From NCBI RefSeq assembly GCF_016917355.1, contig NZ_CP070304.1:2108001-2172000 (forward strand): DNA of 64,000 nt. Direction: 5' to 3'. The notes below the pieces were generated by a model. The model made no database searches, was not told the origin of the DNA, and saw only the letters and a program-made list of their open reading frames with translations. Of the stretch, positions 37,271-45,037 are shown one piece after another; positions within the stretch are counted from its first letter, which is position 1, and every line of letters starts with the position of its first letter. Position numbers and translations under genes: made by a program. Source of the stretch: Glaciimonas sp. PAMC28666. GTDB taxonomy: Bacteria > Pseudomonadota > Gammaproteobacteria > Burkholderiales > Burkholderiaceae_D.

Positions 37271-39307
37271 ATGTTTACAAAAATTTTGATCGCCAATCGC
37301 GGTGAAATCGCTTGCCGCGTTGCTGCTACTGCACGTCGTATGGGCGTCAAAACGGTTGCGGTGTATTCGGACGCCGACGCCGGTGCTAAACATGTCGCAG
37401 TTTGCGATGAGGCGGTATGTATCGGCCCGGCGGCGGCGAAGGAAAGTTATCTGCGTGGCGATAAAATTATCGCAGTCGCCCTGGCCACGGGCGCGCAGGC
37501 GATCCATCCGGGTTACGGGTTTTTGTCTGAAAACGCACAATTTGCGCAGGCTTGTGCAGAAGCTGGACTGGTGTTTATCGGTCCTCCAGCCAGTGCAATC
37601 AAGGCCATGGGATCAAAATCGGCAGCAAAATCATTGATGGAAAAGGCGGACGTGCCGCTGGTTCCCGGTTATCACGGGGATGATCAGGATGCCGATTTGT
37701 TGCAGCAACAGGCCGACAAAATCGGTTATCCGGTCCTGCTCAAGGCCAGCGCTGGCGGCGGCGGTAAGGGCATGCGAATTGTTGAGAATAGTGCCGATTT
37801 CAAGGCCGCATTGGCGTCCTGCAAGCGCGAGGCGATCAGTAGTTTTGGTGACGACAAGGTGCTTGTCGAAAAGTATTTGACGCGTCCGCGCCATATTGAA
37901 ATTCAAGTCTTTGCCGATACGCACGGTGATTGCATATATCTGTTTGAACGTGATTGCTCGGTACAGCGGCGTCATCAAAAAGTATTGGAAGAAGCCCCCG
38001 CACCCGGCATGACGCAAGAGCGTCGCAAAGCAATGGGCGATGCGGCTGTCGCAGCGGCCCAGGCCGTTGGGTATGTGGGTGCCGGTACCGTGGAATTTAT
38101 TGCTGACTACGAAAACGTCGATAGCAGCGGCGATGGTGGTGCGTTTTATTTTATGGAGATGAATACCCGTCTGCAGGTCGAGCATCCTGTCACCGAAATG
38201 ATCACGGGCCTGGATTTGGTCGAGTGGCAATTGCGGGTCGCTTCCGGCGAACCGCTGCCGCTTAAGCAAGCACAACTGACCTTGCGCGGCCATGCCATAG
38301 AAGCGCGGATTTATGCTGAAAACCCTGAGAAAGGTTTTTTGCCTTCTATCGGCACATTGCGTCATTTGCGCATGCCTGCAGCACGAGAATTTGAGGTGAC
38401 CAGCGCGGCATCGCAGGAGGCCATTGTGCGCATCGATTCCGGGGTGCGCGAGGGCGATGCCATCTCGCCATTTTACGATCCGATGATTGCCAAATTGATA
38501 GTCTGGGCAGCCGATCGCCAGCAAGCCTTGGCGAGTATGGCGAACGCCCTGGCGCAATATCAGATTGTCGGTCTGGCTAGCAATATCAATTTTCTGCAGC
38601 GACTGATTGCCAGTGAGCCTTTTGCCGCTGCCGATCTCGATACCGGTCTGATTGAACGCCATCAAGATGCACTGTTTCCAGTCTCTCAACCGGTTGACAT
38701 CGCGGTGTTGGCGCTTGCTACGGCAGCATTGCTGATGGCCGAACGTAACGCCACCGATACCGGTGCCAACCCCTGGACTAAAACCAGTGGCTGGCGGCTG
38801 AACAGTCAGTTACAACGTCAACTGATCTTTGTGGATGATGGCAAGTCGAGTCCTATCGCAGTGTTGTATCAATCGGGCGGCTGGTTGTTGGAGCATGGCC
38901 AGCATTTCACGCAGATGACGCTGCGGCAGAACAGCGGTTCGGATTATGTGATCAGCCTTGGAGAGCGCGAAGTGCGCGGCACGGTGGTTCTGGATGGCGC
39001 ACAATTTCAGGTATTTACCGGCGGTCGTCAGCATACGCTTGGTTATGTCGATCCTTTGGCGCACGCTGGTGAAGCCGAAACGGAAGGCGGCCGTTTGACG
39101 GCACCAATGCCAGGCAAAATTGTGGCCGTATTGGTAGCGCCTGGCGATCAGGTCAAAAAAGGCGCACCGTTGCTGATTATGGAGGCAATGAAGATGGAGC
39201 ACACCATTGCTGCGCCAACCGATGGATTAGTGGAAGAGCTACTCTACGCGGTCGGGGATCAGGTCGCAGAAGCGGCGCAATTGTTGGCTTTTAAGGCCAA
39301 TATCTAA
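37271..39307 (+). CDS. liuD: Methylcrotonyl-CoA carboxylase, biotin-containing (alpha) subunit
   Basis: ATP-dependent carboxylation of the biotin prosthetic group, for transfer by LiuB to 3-methylcrotonyl-CoA. Seen: biotin carboxylase domain (1-about 450) with ILIANRGEIACRV, ATP-grasp glycine loop KASAGGGGKGMRIVE, EMNTRLQVEHPVTEMITGLDLVEWQ; a BT/MCC linker domain; and a C-terminal biotinyl domain with biotin-accepting K641 in EAMKMEH, 37 residues from the end. 678 residues is normal for MCCA. Direct repeats of AAATAAAGC lie just upstream (37229-37250). It requires biotin made by the genes directly before it. Confidence 0.96.
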   Translation: MFTKILIANRGEIACRVAATARRMGVKTVAVYSDADAGAKHVAVCDEAVCIGPAAAKESYLRGDKIIAVALATGAQAIHPGYGFLSENAQFAQACAEAGLVFIGPPASAIKAMGSKSAAKSLMEKADVPLVPGYHGDDQDADLLQQQADKIGYPVLLKASAGGGGKGMRIVENSADFKAALASCKREAISSFGDDKVLVEKYLTRPRHIEIQVFADTHGDCIYLFERDCSVQRRHQKVLEEAPAPGMTQERRKAMGDAAVAAAQAVGYVGAGTVEFIADYENVDSSGDGGAFYFMEMNTRLQVEHPVTEMITGLDLVEWQLRVASGEPLPLKQAQLTLRGHAIEARIYAENPEKGFLPSIGTLRHLRMPAAREFEVTSAASQEAIVRIDSGVREGDAISPFYDPMIAKLIVWAADRQQALASMANALAQYQIVGLASNINFLQRLIASEPFAAADLDTGLIERHQDALFPVSQPVDIAVLALATAALLMAERNATDTGANPWTKTSGWRLNSQLQRQLIFVDDGKSSPIAVLYQSGGWLLEHGQHFTQMTLRQNSGSDYVISLGEREVRGTVVLDGAQFQVFTGGRQHTLGYVDPLAHAGEAETEGGRLTAPMPGKIVAVLVAPGDQVKKGAPLLIMEAMKMEHTIAAPTDGLVEELLYAVGDQVAEAAQLLAFKANI

Positions 39308-39317
39308 GAAGGATGCA

Positions 39318-40277
39318 ATGAAAGTCCTATTTTATGCGCCGCCTTCGAGCGGTATGGATGGTTGGCTGGACATTGTCGCGAATGCGCTGCCGGAAGCGCA
39401 GTGCCGGTTCTGGCAAGAGGGTGATAACGACCATGCCGATTATGCCTTGGTATGGCGACCGCCAGCCGCGATGCTGCGCGGACGCCATGCGCTGAAGGGA
39501 ATTTTCAATCTCGGTGCAGGGGTCGATGCGATCCTGGAATTAGCGGATGCGCTTCCCGCCGAAGTGCCGTTGATCCGGGTGGATGATGGCGGTATGGCGA
39601 TCCAGATGGCAGAATATGTAACGCACGCTTTGCTCGGTTACTACCGTCGTTTCGCTCACTATCAACAGCAGGCCAGCCAAAAGGCATGGCAGCCGCTGTC
39701 ACGCAATCATAAGCAAGATTTTAGCGTGGGGATTCTCGGTCTTGGCGTGCTCGGCATGCGGATCGCCGATGCGGTCAGGCACTTCGAGTTTCCGTTGAAT
39801 GGCTGGAGTCGCAGCCAAAAAGATGCGCCCGGCATGCGCTGCTATGCCGGAGAAGATGGCCTGGATGCATTTTTGCGAGCCTCGCGGGTGCTGGTCTGCA
39901 TTCTGCCCTTGACGGCGGAAACAACCGGCATCCTGAATCGTGAGAATCTGCAAAAATTACAAACTGGCGCTCAGCACGTCAAGGGTTCTCAGGGCGCGTA
40001 TGTGATTAACGTCGCCCGTGGTGGTCATCTGGTGGAAGACGATCTCCTGGCGCTGGTAAAAACGGGCCAGATCGCAGGTGCCACGCTGGATGTCTTTGAG
40101 CAAGAACCATTGCCCACAGCGCATCCTTTCTGGCAGGACGCGCGCATCACTATTACGCCGCACGTTTCAGCGGCATCAGTGAACAAAGACACCATCCAGC
40201 AGATTAGCGACAAAATCCGTGCGCTACAACGCGGTGAAGCGGTCACCGGCGTCGTAAGCCGTGTTACCGGATATTAA
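39318..40277 (+). CDS. ghrA: Glyoxylate/hydroxypyruvate reductase A
   Basis: D-2-hydroxyacid dehydrogenase of 319 residues reducing glyoxylate or hydroxypyruvate with NADPH. Seen: VGILGLGVLGMRIADAV (Rossmann motif), GWSRSQKD with Arg after the second strand (NADPH preference), INVARGGHLVEDDLL (catalytic Arg), DVFEQEPLP (Glu) and ITPHVSAAS (catalytic His). The N-terminal FNLGAGVDAIL and VDDGGMAIQMAEYV match the GhrA branch. It begins 10 bases after liuD, so it is probably co-transcribed. A link to leucine breakdown is not obvious. Confidence 0.9.
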   Translation: MKVLFYAPPSSGMDGWLDIVANALPEAQCRFWQEGDNDHADYALVWRPPAAMLRGRHALKGIFNLGAGVDAILELADALPAEVPLIRVDDGGMAIQMAEYVTHALLGYYRRFAHYQQQASQKAWQPLSRNHKQDFSVGILGLGVLGMRIADAVRHFEFPLNGWSRSQKDAPGMRCYAGEDGLDAFLRASRVLVCILPLTAETTGILNRENLQKLQTGAQHVKGSQGAYVINVARGGHLVEDDLLALVKTGQIAGATLDVFEQEPLPTAHPFWQDARITITPHVSAASVNKDTIQQISDKIRALQRGEAVTGVVSRVTGY

Positions 40278-40372
40278 AAATAAAGAGTGCAAAGACTAAG
40301 CTCCCGCAAAACTGCCTTAGTGGCGCAGGCGGCGCGGAGGCCAACGATCATAAGACTAGCGAGGATACCAAT

Positions 40373-41284
40373 ATGACATTCCCAAACAAAGTTAAAATCG
40401 TCGAGGTTGGACCACGCGACGGTTTGCAAAATGAAAAAGAAACCATTCCGGCAGAGGTAAAGATTGCCCTGATCAATCAACTGACAGCGGCGGGCTTTGT
40501 TAATATCGAAGCGGCTTCTTTTGTATCACCTAAATGGGTGCCCCAAATGGCGACCTCAACCGAGGTGATGGCCGGGATTGTGCGTCAACCCGGTGTCATT
40601 TATTCGGCACTGGTTCCGAACATGAAGGGCCTCGAAGCTGCCTTGGCAGCGGGTGCTGATGAAATGGTGATTTTCGGGTCGGCATCGGAAGCCTTCTCGC
40701 AAAAAAATATCAATTGTTCGATTGCCGAATCGATCGAACGGTTCCGCGAGGTTGCTCTGACTGCCAAGCAAGCCGGGAAACGTCTGCGCGGCAGTATTAG
40801 CTGCGTATTCGGCTGTCCCTACCAGGGGGAAGTTGGTATCGATGCGGTGGTCGACGTACTGCACCGGATGCGCGATCTTGGCTGTGACGAAATTGATATT
40901 GCGGATACGATTGGCGTGGCAACTCCCAATAAAGTGACGGCGGTCATGCAACGATTGGTGAAGGAATTTCCGGTTGATCGGCTGTCCGGACATTTTCATG
41001 ACACTTACGGTCAGGCGCTGGCGAATATCTATGCCAGTCTGGATGTCGGCATTTCAATTTACCACGCGTCCGTGGCTGGTTTAGGCGGTTGCCCTTACGC
41101 CAAAGGCGCAACCGGGAACGTTGCCACCGAAGATGTGTTGTATCTGATGCAAGGCTTGGGGATCGAAACGGGGATTGATCTTGATGCGGTGGTGGAGGCG
41201 GGGCAATTTATTTCCCGGCACCTCGGACGCAAGGCCGCAAGCCGGGCAGGAAACGCGCTTGCAGCGAAGCGGGCCTCAGCCTAA
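40373..41284 (+). CDS. liuE: Hydroxymethylglutaryl-CoA lyase
   Basis: Cleaves HMG-CoA to acetyl-CoA and acetoacetate, the last step of the leucine pathway. Seen: TIM-barrel DRE motif VEVGPRDGLQNE (catalytic Arg/Asp, Mg ligand), FVSPKWVPQM, SCVFGCPYQGEV, DTIGVATPNKV, SGHFHDTYGQALAN (metal His pair) and the catalytic Cys loop GLGGCPYAKGATGNVATEDVLY. 303 residues is normal. The ATG is preceded by GAGG. It completes the set LiuA-E in this window. Confidence 0.96.
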   Translation: MTFPNKVKIVEVGPRDGLQNEKETIPAEVKIALINQLTAAGFVNIEAASFVSPKWVPQMATSTEVMAGIVRQPGVIYSALVPNMKGLEAALAAGADEMVIFGSASEAFSQKNINCSIAESIERFREVALTAKQAGKRLRGSISCVFGCPYQGEVGIDAVVDVLHRMRDLGCDEIDIADTIGVATPNKVTAVMQRLVKEFPVDRLSGHFHDTYGQALANIYASLDVGISIYHASVAGLGGCPYAKGATGNVATEDVLYLMQGLGIETGIDLDAVVEAGQFISRHLGRKAASRAGNALAAKRASA

Positions 41285-41489
41285 ATCATTAAATTATTAA
41301 ATTATTAATAAAGTTGTCGCAATGAGAGGTAGAAGTCATTGATTCAACCCAAACGGCCAGACCTACTGTCTTATTTCGGCTGACCAGGTACTGATTTACG
41401 ACTCTCTTTGCCAGTCTCGGCTATTAGAACTGCTTTAGGTCCCGGGACTGCGTAGAATGACGAACATAATTTAATCAGGAATTGAAATA

Positions 41490-41756
41490 ATGAAAAAATC
41501 CGGCATGGCAAAGATGCAAGCAATGAAACTTTCCGGCAAGATGAAGCAACCTGGCGCAGCCGCATTCGGTCAGGCTGCCTCTGTTGCGCTAGATCGTCGC
41601 GAGCAACGTAACCTGGACCAATCGCTTGGCCTGGTACCGTTTGCGGTCAAACTCAACGCTGATTTGGTGCAGCAGATAAAAACGCTGGCGCAAGAACGCG
41701 AATGTGGCGTGAATGAATTAGTGGCAGAACTGCTGACCAAGGCACTTGCCGCTTAA
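41490..41756 (+). CDS. Small ribbon-helix-helix-like protein
   Basis: 88 residues, family not recognised by name. Seen: a strongly basic, Met/Lys-rich N-terminal 30 residues (KKSGMAKMQAMKLSGKMKQ), then LVPFAVKLNADLVQQIKTLAQERECGVNELVAELLTKAL, which has the strand-helix-helix pattern of MetJ/Arc DNA-binding proteins (VKL as strand, N-E-L in the second helix). Start ATG has AGGAATTGAAATA upstream. It stands alone; no toxin gene is adjacent, so a chromosomal regulator or DNA-binding protein fits better than an antitoxin. Function is inference. Confidence 0.7.
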   Translation: MKKSGMAKMQAMKLSGKMKQPGAAAFGQAASVALDRREQRNLDQSLGLVPFAVKLNADLVQQIKTLAQERECGVNELVAELLTKALAA

Positions 41757-41806
41757 TTACCAAAATCACTAAAAAATTACCACGATCACTACAATTACAT
41801 AGCCGA

Positions 41807-41823
41807 GGCTAACGACGTTAGCC
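41807..41823. other. Short palindrome upstream of the YbaK-type gene
   Basis: GGCTAAC (41807-41813) and GTTAGCC (41817-41823) are perfect inverted repeats separated by GAC, 35 bases before the YbaK-type start. Could be an operator or a tight hairpin in the leader. Role unknown. Confidence 0.4.
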
Positions 41824-41858
41824 GGTCACAATCATAGCGCCTCAGGTTGAACTCAAAA

Positions 41859-42356
41859 ATGATACTTCCGGAAACCGCCCAACGCGTAGCCGACCTGCTG
41901 GCAGCAATCGGTCACGACAAGTCGGTGGTGATGTTGCCAGAGAGTGGAAAAACGGCGGCCGAAGCTGCAGCCGGTCTGGGTTGCAGCGTAGCGGAAATTG
42001 CAAAGTCGATCGTTTTCAGGCGGCTTAGCGATGATGCTGCGGTAATGGTTGTTGCGAGTGGCAGCAACCGCGTAGACGAAGCAAAGGTGGCAGCGATCGT
42101 AGGTGCGCTTGGTAAAGCTGACGCACGTTTCGTAAAGGAGCGTATCGGCTACGCAATTGGTGGTGTCTGTCCTATCGGTCACGTTGGCAAAACCATCATG
42201 CTGATTGACCAGGACTTGTTGGCGCTTGATAGTGTCTGGGCGGCCGCCGGGCATCCGCACGCCGTATTCAATTTGACGCCGCAGCAATTAATCGCCATGA
42301 CTGCCGCACCAGTGGCAGATGTTGCGCTTGTTCAGGTCGCGGCTCCTTCGGCGTGA
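41859..42356 (+). CDS. YbaK/EbsC-family aminoacyl-tRNA deacylase
   Basis: Predicted trans-editing enzyme of about 165 residues that hydrolyses mischarged tRNA (Cys-tRNA-Pro or similar). Seen: AAAGLGCSVAEIAKSIVFR with the catalytic Lys, ASGSNRVDEAKVAAIVG, GYAIGGVCPIGHVGK (the G-Y-x-x-G-G-x-x-P-x-G motif) and a C-terminal FNLTPQQLI. Start: ATG at 41859; a TTG 12 bases upstream is also in frame. Stand-alone gene without a synthetase. Substrate specificity cannot be told. Confidence 0.9.
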   Translation: MILPETAQRVADLLAAIGHDKSVVMLPESGKTAAEAAAGLGCSVAEIAKSIVFRRLSDDAAVMVVASGSNRVDEAKVAAIVGALGKADARFVKERIGYAIGGVCPIGHVGKTIMLIDQDLLALDSVWAAAGHPHAVFNLTPQQLIAMTAAPVADVALVQVAAPSA

Positions 42357-42417
42357 GCAGTCACTGCGGCTGATCGACTGGTTCTCCTTACCCTGCACTG
42401 AAGTGTGCCGTGGGTGA

Positions 42418-43320
42418 TTAGCTATCCTTCCAAAAAGCGTCACCGGCCACTTTGATCCGCTCAACGACGTAGTCCGCGACCATTTTGACACGTACCGAAT
42501 CACGCGCCTCGGCATGGGTAACCAGCCAATAACCGCGAAATAATTTGATCTGGTCCGGTAACAAGCGCACTAGTTCTGGCTCCCTGCGCGCCATAAAGCA
42601 GGGCAATACCCCCAATCCGACGCCGCCGGTCACTGCCGCCATTTGGCTAATAACATTCGAAATTCTGATGCGCGGCGGCGGCGCGGCGGGGATATCTGAT
42701 AAATAATCGAGTTCACGGGTCCACATCAAATCCTCTACATAGCCTACCCACGTATGCGCTGCGAGGGACGATTGGCCGTCGATCGGCGGGTGCCGCTCCA
42801 GAAAGGAACGTGCTGCATAAATGCCCAGCTCATAGTCGGCCAGCTTGCGTGCGTGCAGCCGTCCGGTGTCGGGGCGGGTCATGCTGATGGCGATATCCGC
42901 CTCGCGTTTGGATAGACTGAACATGCGTGGATTCGCGATAAGCTCAATTTCCAGCTGTGGGTGCTGGGTCGCCAGTCGCGCCATTTCTGGTGCCAGAAAA
43001 TAAGTCCCAAATCCTTCCGGGGTGCCGATCCGCACTGAACCTACCAACCCTAGCGCCGCATTATCGGACCGGGATCGGATGCCGATCGCCAGGCTTTCAA
43101 CCGCTTCTGCATCCGGAATCAGGCGCTCACCTTCCGTGGTCAGCACATACCCGGCCGAGCGGCGGTCGAACAAAGCTACGCCTAGTGCCTTCTCCAGCCC
43201 GACGATGCGTCTGCTTAAAGTTGAATGATCAATGCCCAACTGCAAGGCCGCAGTGGTAAGCCGTCCTGCACGGACCACCGCTAAAAATCCTTGTAAATCG
43301 TTCCAGTCAAATTTTTGCAT
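42418..43320 (-). CDS. LysR-family regulator, divergent from the oxidoreductase/MFS locus
   Basis: Transcription factor of 300 residues. Seen: N-terminal winged-helix domain DLQGFLAVVRAGRLTTAALQLGIDHSTLSRRIVGLEKALGVALFDRR, then a periplasmic-binding-protein-like effector domain (VRIGTPEGFGTYFLAPEMARL to GLGVLPCFMARREPELV). It resembles the group of LysR proteins with an H-S-T-L-S recognition helix common in Burkholderiales. The start is 167 bases from the divergent oxidoreductase gene, so it probably controls that gene and the MFS gene. Confidence 0.92.
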   Translation of the reverse strand: MQKFDWNDLQGFLAVVRAGRLTTAALQLGIDHSTLSRRIVGLEKALGVALFDRRSAGYVLTTEGERLIPDAEAVESLAIGIRSRSDNAALGLVGSVRIGTPEGFGTYFLAPEMARLATQHPQLEIELIANPRMFSLSKREADIAISMTRPDTGRLHARKLADYELGIYAARSFLERHPPIDGQSSLAAHTWVGYVEDLMWTRELDYLSDIPAAPPPRIRISNVISQMAAVTGGVGLGVLPCFMARREPELVRLLPDQIKLFRGYWLVTHAEARDSVRVKMVADYVVERIKVAGDAFWKDS

Positions 43321-43346
43321 GCGATTTCTTGCACATCCATTGTGTG

Positions 43347-43357
43347 ATATTCAATAT
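43347..43357. promoter_or_regulatory. Candidate LysR-binding site
   Basis: ATATTCAATAT is an 11-base palindrome with a one-base centre, inside the 167-base divergent region between the lysR gene and the oxidoreductase gene. LysR proteins bind T-N11-A type dyads of this sort near their own start. The pairing with this regulator is inferred from position only. Confidence 0.35.
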
Positions 43358-43487
43358 TTACTGGGGAAAATGCGAATGCTACTCTTTTTGTGTGAATCCG
43401 AGAATACGGTATCGCCTTTCGTCAGCCGTGGCGATCTGTACATATTATCAATAAACATCAACTATAAATTTTAATACTGGAGTAGAC

Positions 43488-44870
43488 ATGTCAACTTTGT
43501 TTCAACAATTAAAAGGTCTTGCTGAAGCTGGAAAACCTGTGCGGGTAGGTTTGATCGGTGCCGGAAAGTTCGGATCGATGTATCTCTCGCAAGTACCGCG
43601 CACGCCTGGCGTACATCTTTTGGGGATTGCTGATTTGTCGCCAGTGCGCGCCTGTCAGTCCTTAAAAAGAGTCGGCTGGCCGGAACCAATGTATGCGGCA
43701 AAATCCTGGACGGAAGCGTTGCGTAACGGCAGCACCTTCGTTCAAGATGATGCGGAAGCGCTGATTGCGCAAGACGAAATCGATATCATTATCGATGCCA
43801 CTGGCAGTCCTGCGGCGGGTATCCGCCATGCATTGCTTTGTTGCAAGCATCGCAAGCATATCGTCATGGTTAACGTGGAGGCCGATGCCTTAGCCGGGCC
43901 GTTGCTGGCACGCCGCGCCAAAGAGGCCGGGATTATTTACTCAATGGCCTACGGCGATCAGCCAGCCCTGATCGCCGAGATGGTGGATTGGGCGCGGACT
44001 GCCGGTTTTGACGTTGTCTGCGCTGGCAAAGGGACTAAATATCTGCCTGTGTATCATCAGTCGACACCCGATACCGTGTGGGGTCATTACGGTTTCAGTG
44101 AAGAACAGGTTGCCGGTGGCGATTTCAACGCGCAGATGTTTAATTCATTTTTGGACGGTACCAAATCTGCGCTCGAAATGGCGGCGGTAGCGAATGCGAC
44201 AGGACTACGACCAGGTTCGGACGGACTGGCTTTTCCGCCTTGCGGCGTGGATGACTTACCGAATATTTTGCGTCCCGCGTCGGCCGGCGGTATTCTGCCG
44301 CATTCCGGTACGGTGGAAGTGGTCTCTTCGCTCGAACGTGACGGCCGTCCGGTATTCCGTGACTTGCGTTGGGGCGTGTATGTCAACTTCGAAGCGCCAA
44401 CCGACTATGTGCGTGAATGTTTTTCCCAATACGGTCTCAAAACCGACTCTAGTGGCCGCTTTGCGACGATGTACAAGCCATACCATTTGATTGGCCTTGA
44501 ATTGGGGATTTCCATCGCCAACATCGCCATCCGTGGCGAAGCGACCGGTAGCACCGAAGAATTTCATGGCGATGTCGCTGCGACCGCCAAACGCGACTTG
44601 CGTGCCGGCGAACGCCTGGACGGCGAAGGTGGGCACATGGTCTACGGCAAATTAATGTCCGCAGCGGACTCATTGAACCATGACGCATTACCGATCGGTC
44701 TCGCCCATAACATTGTGCTGAAGCGTCCGATCAGCGCCGGACAATGCGTGCGTTGGAGCGACGTCGTTATCGACAGCAGCAAAGAGTCGATTCAGGTGCG
44801 GCGTGAAATGGAAGCCATGTTCCGCAAGGAAATGGGCCTCCAGGCACCGCACGACGATATTGCTGCATAA
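43488..44870 (+). CDS. NAD(P)-dependent oxidoreductase with homoserine-dehydrogenase-like and SAF domains
   Basis: 460 residues. Seen: N-terminal Rossmann domain VRVGLIGAGKFGSMYLSQV, DIIIDATGSPAAGIRHALL, a homoserine-dehydrogenase-like middle part (NVEADALAGPLLARRAKEAGIIYSMAYGDQPALI), and a C-terminal SAF/antifreeze-like beta-clip region (AGERLDGEGGHMVYGK ... ISAGQCVRWSDVV). Known: proteins of this architecture occur in sugar-acid catabolic clusters, e.g. apionate-type oxidoisomerases; none is firmly matched here. GGAG precedes the ATG. Divergent from a LysR gene and followed by an MFS carrier of the organic-acid type, so I infer a small catabolic locus for a hydroxy- or sugar acid. Substrate unknown. 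Confidence 0.87.
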   Translation: MSTLFQQLKGLAEAGKPVRVGLIGAGKFGSMYLSQVPRTPGVHLLGIADLSPVRACQSLKRVGWPEPMYAAKSWTEALRNGSTFVQDDAEALIAQDEIDIIIDATGSPAAGIRHALLCCKHRKHIVMVNVEADALAGPLLARRAKEAGIIYSMAYGDQPALIAEMVDWARTAGFDVVCAGKGTKYLPVYHQSTPDTVWGHYGFSEEQVAGGDFNAQMFNSFLDGTKSALEMAAVANATGLRPGSDGLAFPPCGVDDLPNILRPASAGGILPHSGTVEVVSSLERDGRPVFRDLRWGVYVNFEAPTDYVRECFSQYGLKTDSSGRFATMYKPYHLIGLELGISIANIAIRGEATGSTEEFHGDVAATAKRDLRAGERLDGEGGHMVYGKLMSAADSLNHDALPIGLAHNIVLKRPISAGQCVRWSDVVIDSSKESIQVRREMEAMFRKEMGLQAPHDDIAA

Positions 44871-44888
44871 ATATCAATATAAACACAA

Positions 44889-44912
44889 CCAAAACCAAAA
44901 CCAAAACCAAAA
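44889..44912 (+). repeat. CCAAAA hexamer repeat (four units)
   Basis: Four tandem copies of CCAAAA at 44889-44912, 18 bases after the oxidoreductase stop and before the structured leader of the MFS gene. Such tracts can vary in length by slippage. On RNA they would be unstructured and C/A-rich, a possible Rho-loading or binding site. Confidence 0.75.
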
Positions 44913-44931
44913 CAGGAGCAATACACCACTC

Positions 44932-44963
44932 GGCCCTTACTCGCCTTCAGAGCGAGAGGGGCC
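44932..44963 (+). other. Leader hairpin 1 upstream of the MFS gene
   Basis: GGCCC (44932-44936) and CTCGC (44940-44944) pair with GCGAG (44952-44956) and GGGCC (44959-44963), giving a stem with a small internal loop. It directly precedes the terminator-like hairpin at 44971, the arrangement of an attenuator leader. Confidence 0.55.
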
Positions 44964-44970
44964 TGCGTCT

Positions 44971-44997
44971 CTGGGCTAAACCGCCCAGACGTTTTTT
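44971..44997 (+). terminator. Terminator/attenuator between oxidoreductase and MFS genes
   Basis: CTGGGC (44971-44976) and GCCCAG (44983-44988) form a 6-bp GC-rich stem with a 6-nt loop, followed by six T residues at 44992-44997. It lies 40 bases before the MFS ATG, so it either ends the oxidoreductase transcript or serves as a conditional attenuator for the MFS gene. Confidence 0.7.
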
Positions 44998-45008
44998 ACT
45001 ATAAAAAA

Positions 45009-45024
45009 GCTCTCTATAGAGAGC
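45009..45024. promoter_or_regulatory. Perfect 16-bp palindrome at the MFS ribosome-binding site
   Basis: GCTCTCTATAGAGAGC is a complete palindrome ending one base before the AGGGG Shine-Dalgarno sequence (45025-45029) of the MFS gene. As DNA it could be an operator; as RNA it could pair between molecules or with the leader. It is the strongest regulatory-looking element of this locus. Confidence 0.6.
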
Positions 45025-45037
45025 AGGGGACATAAAA

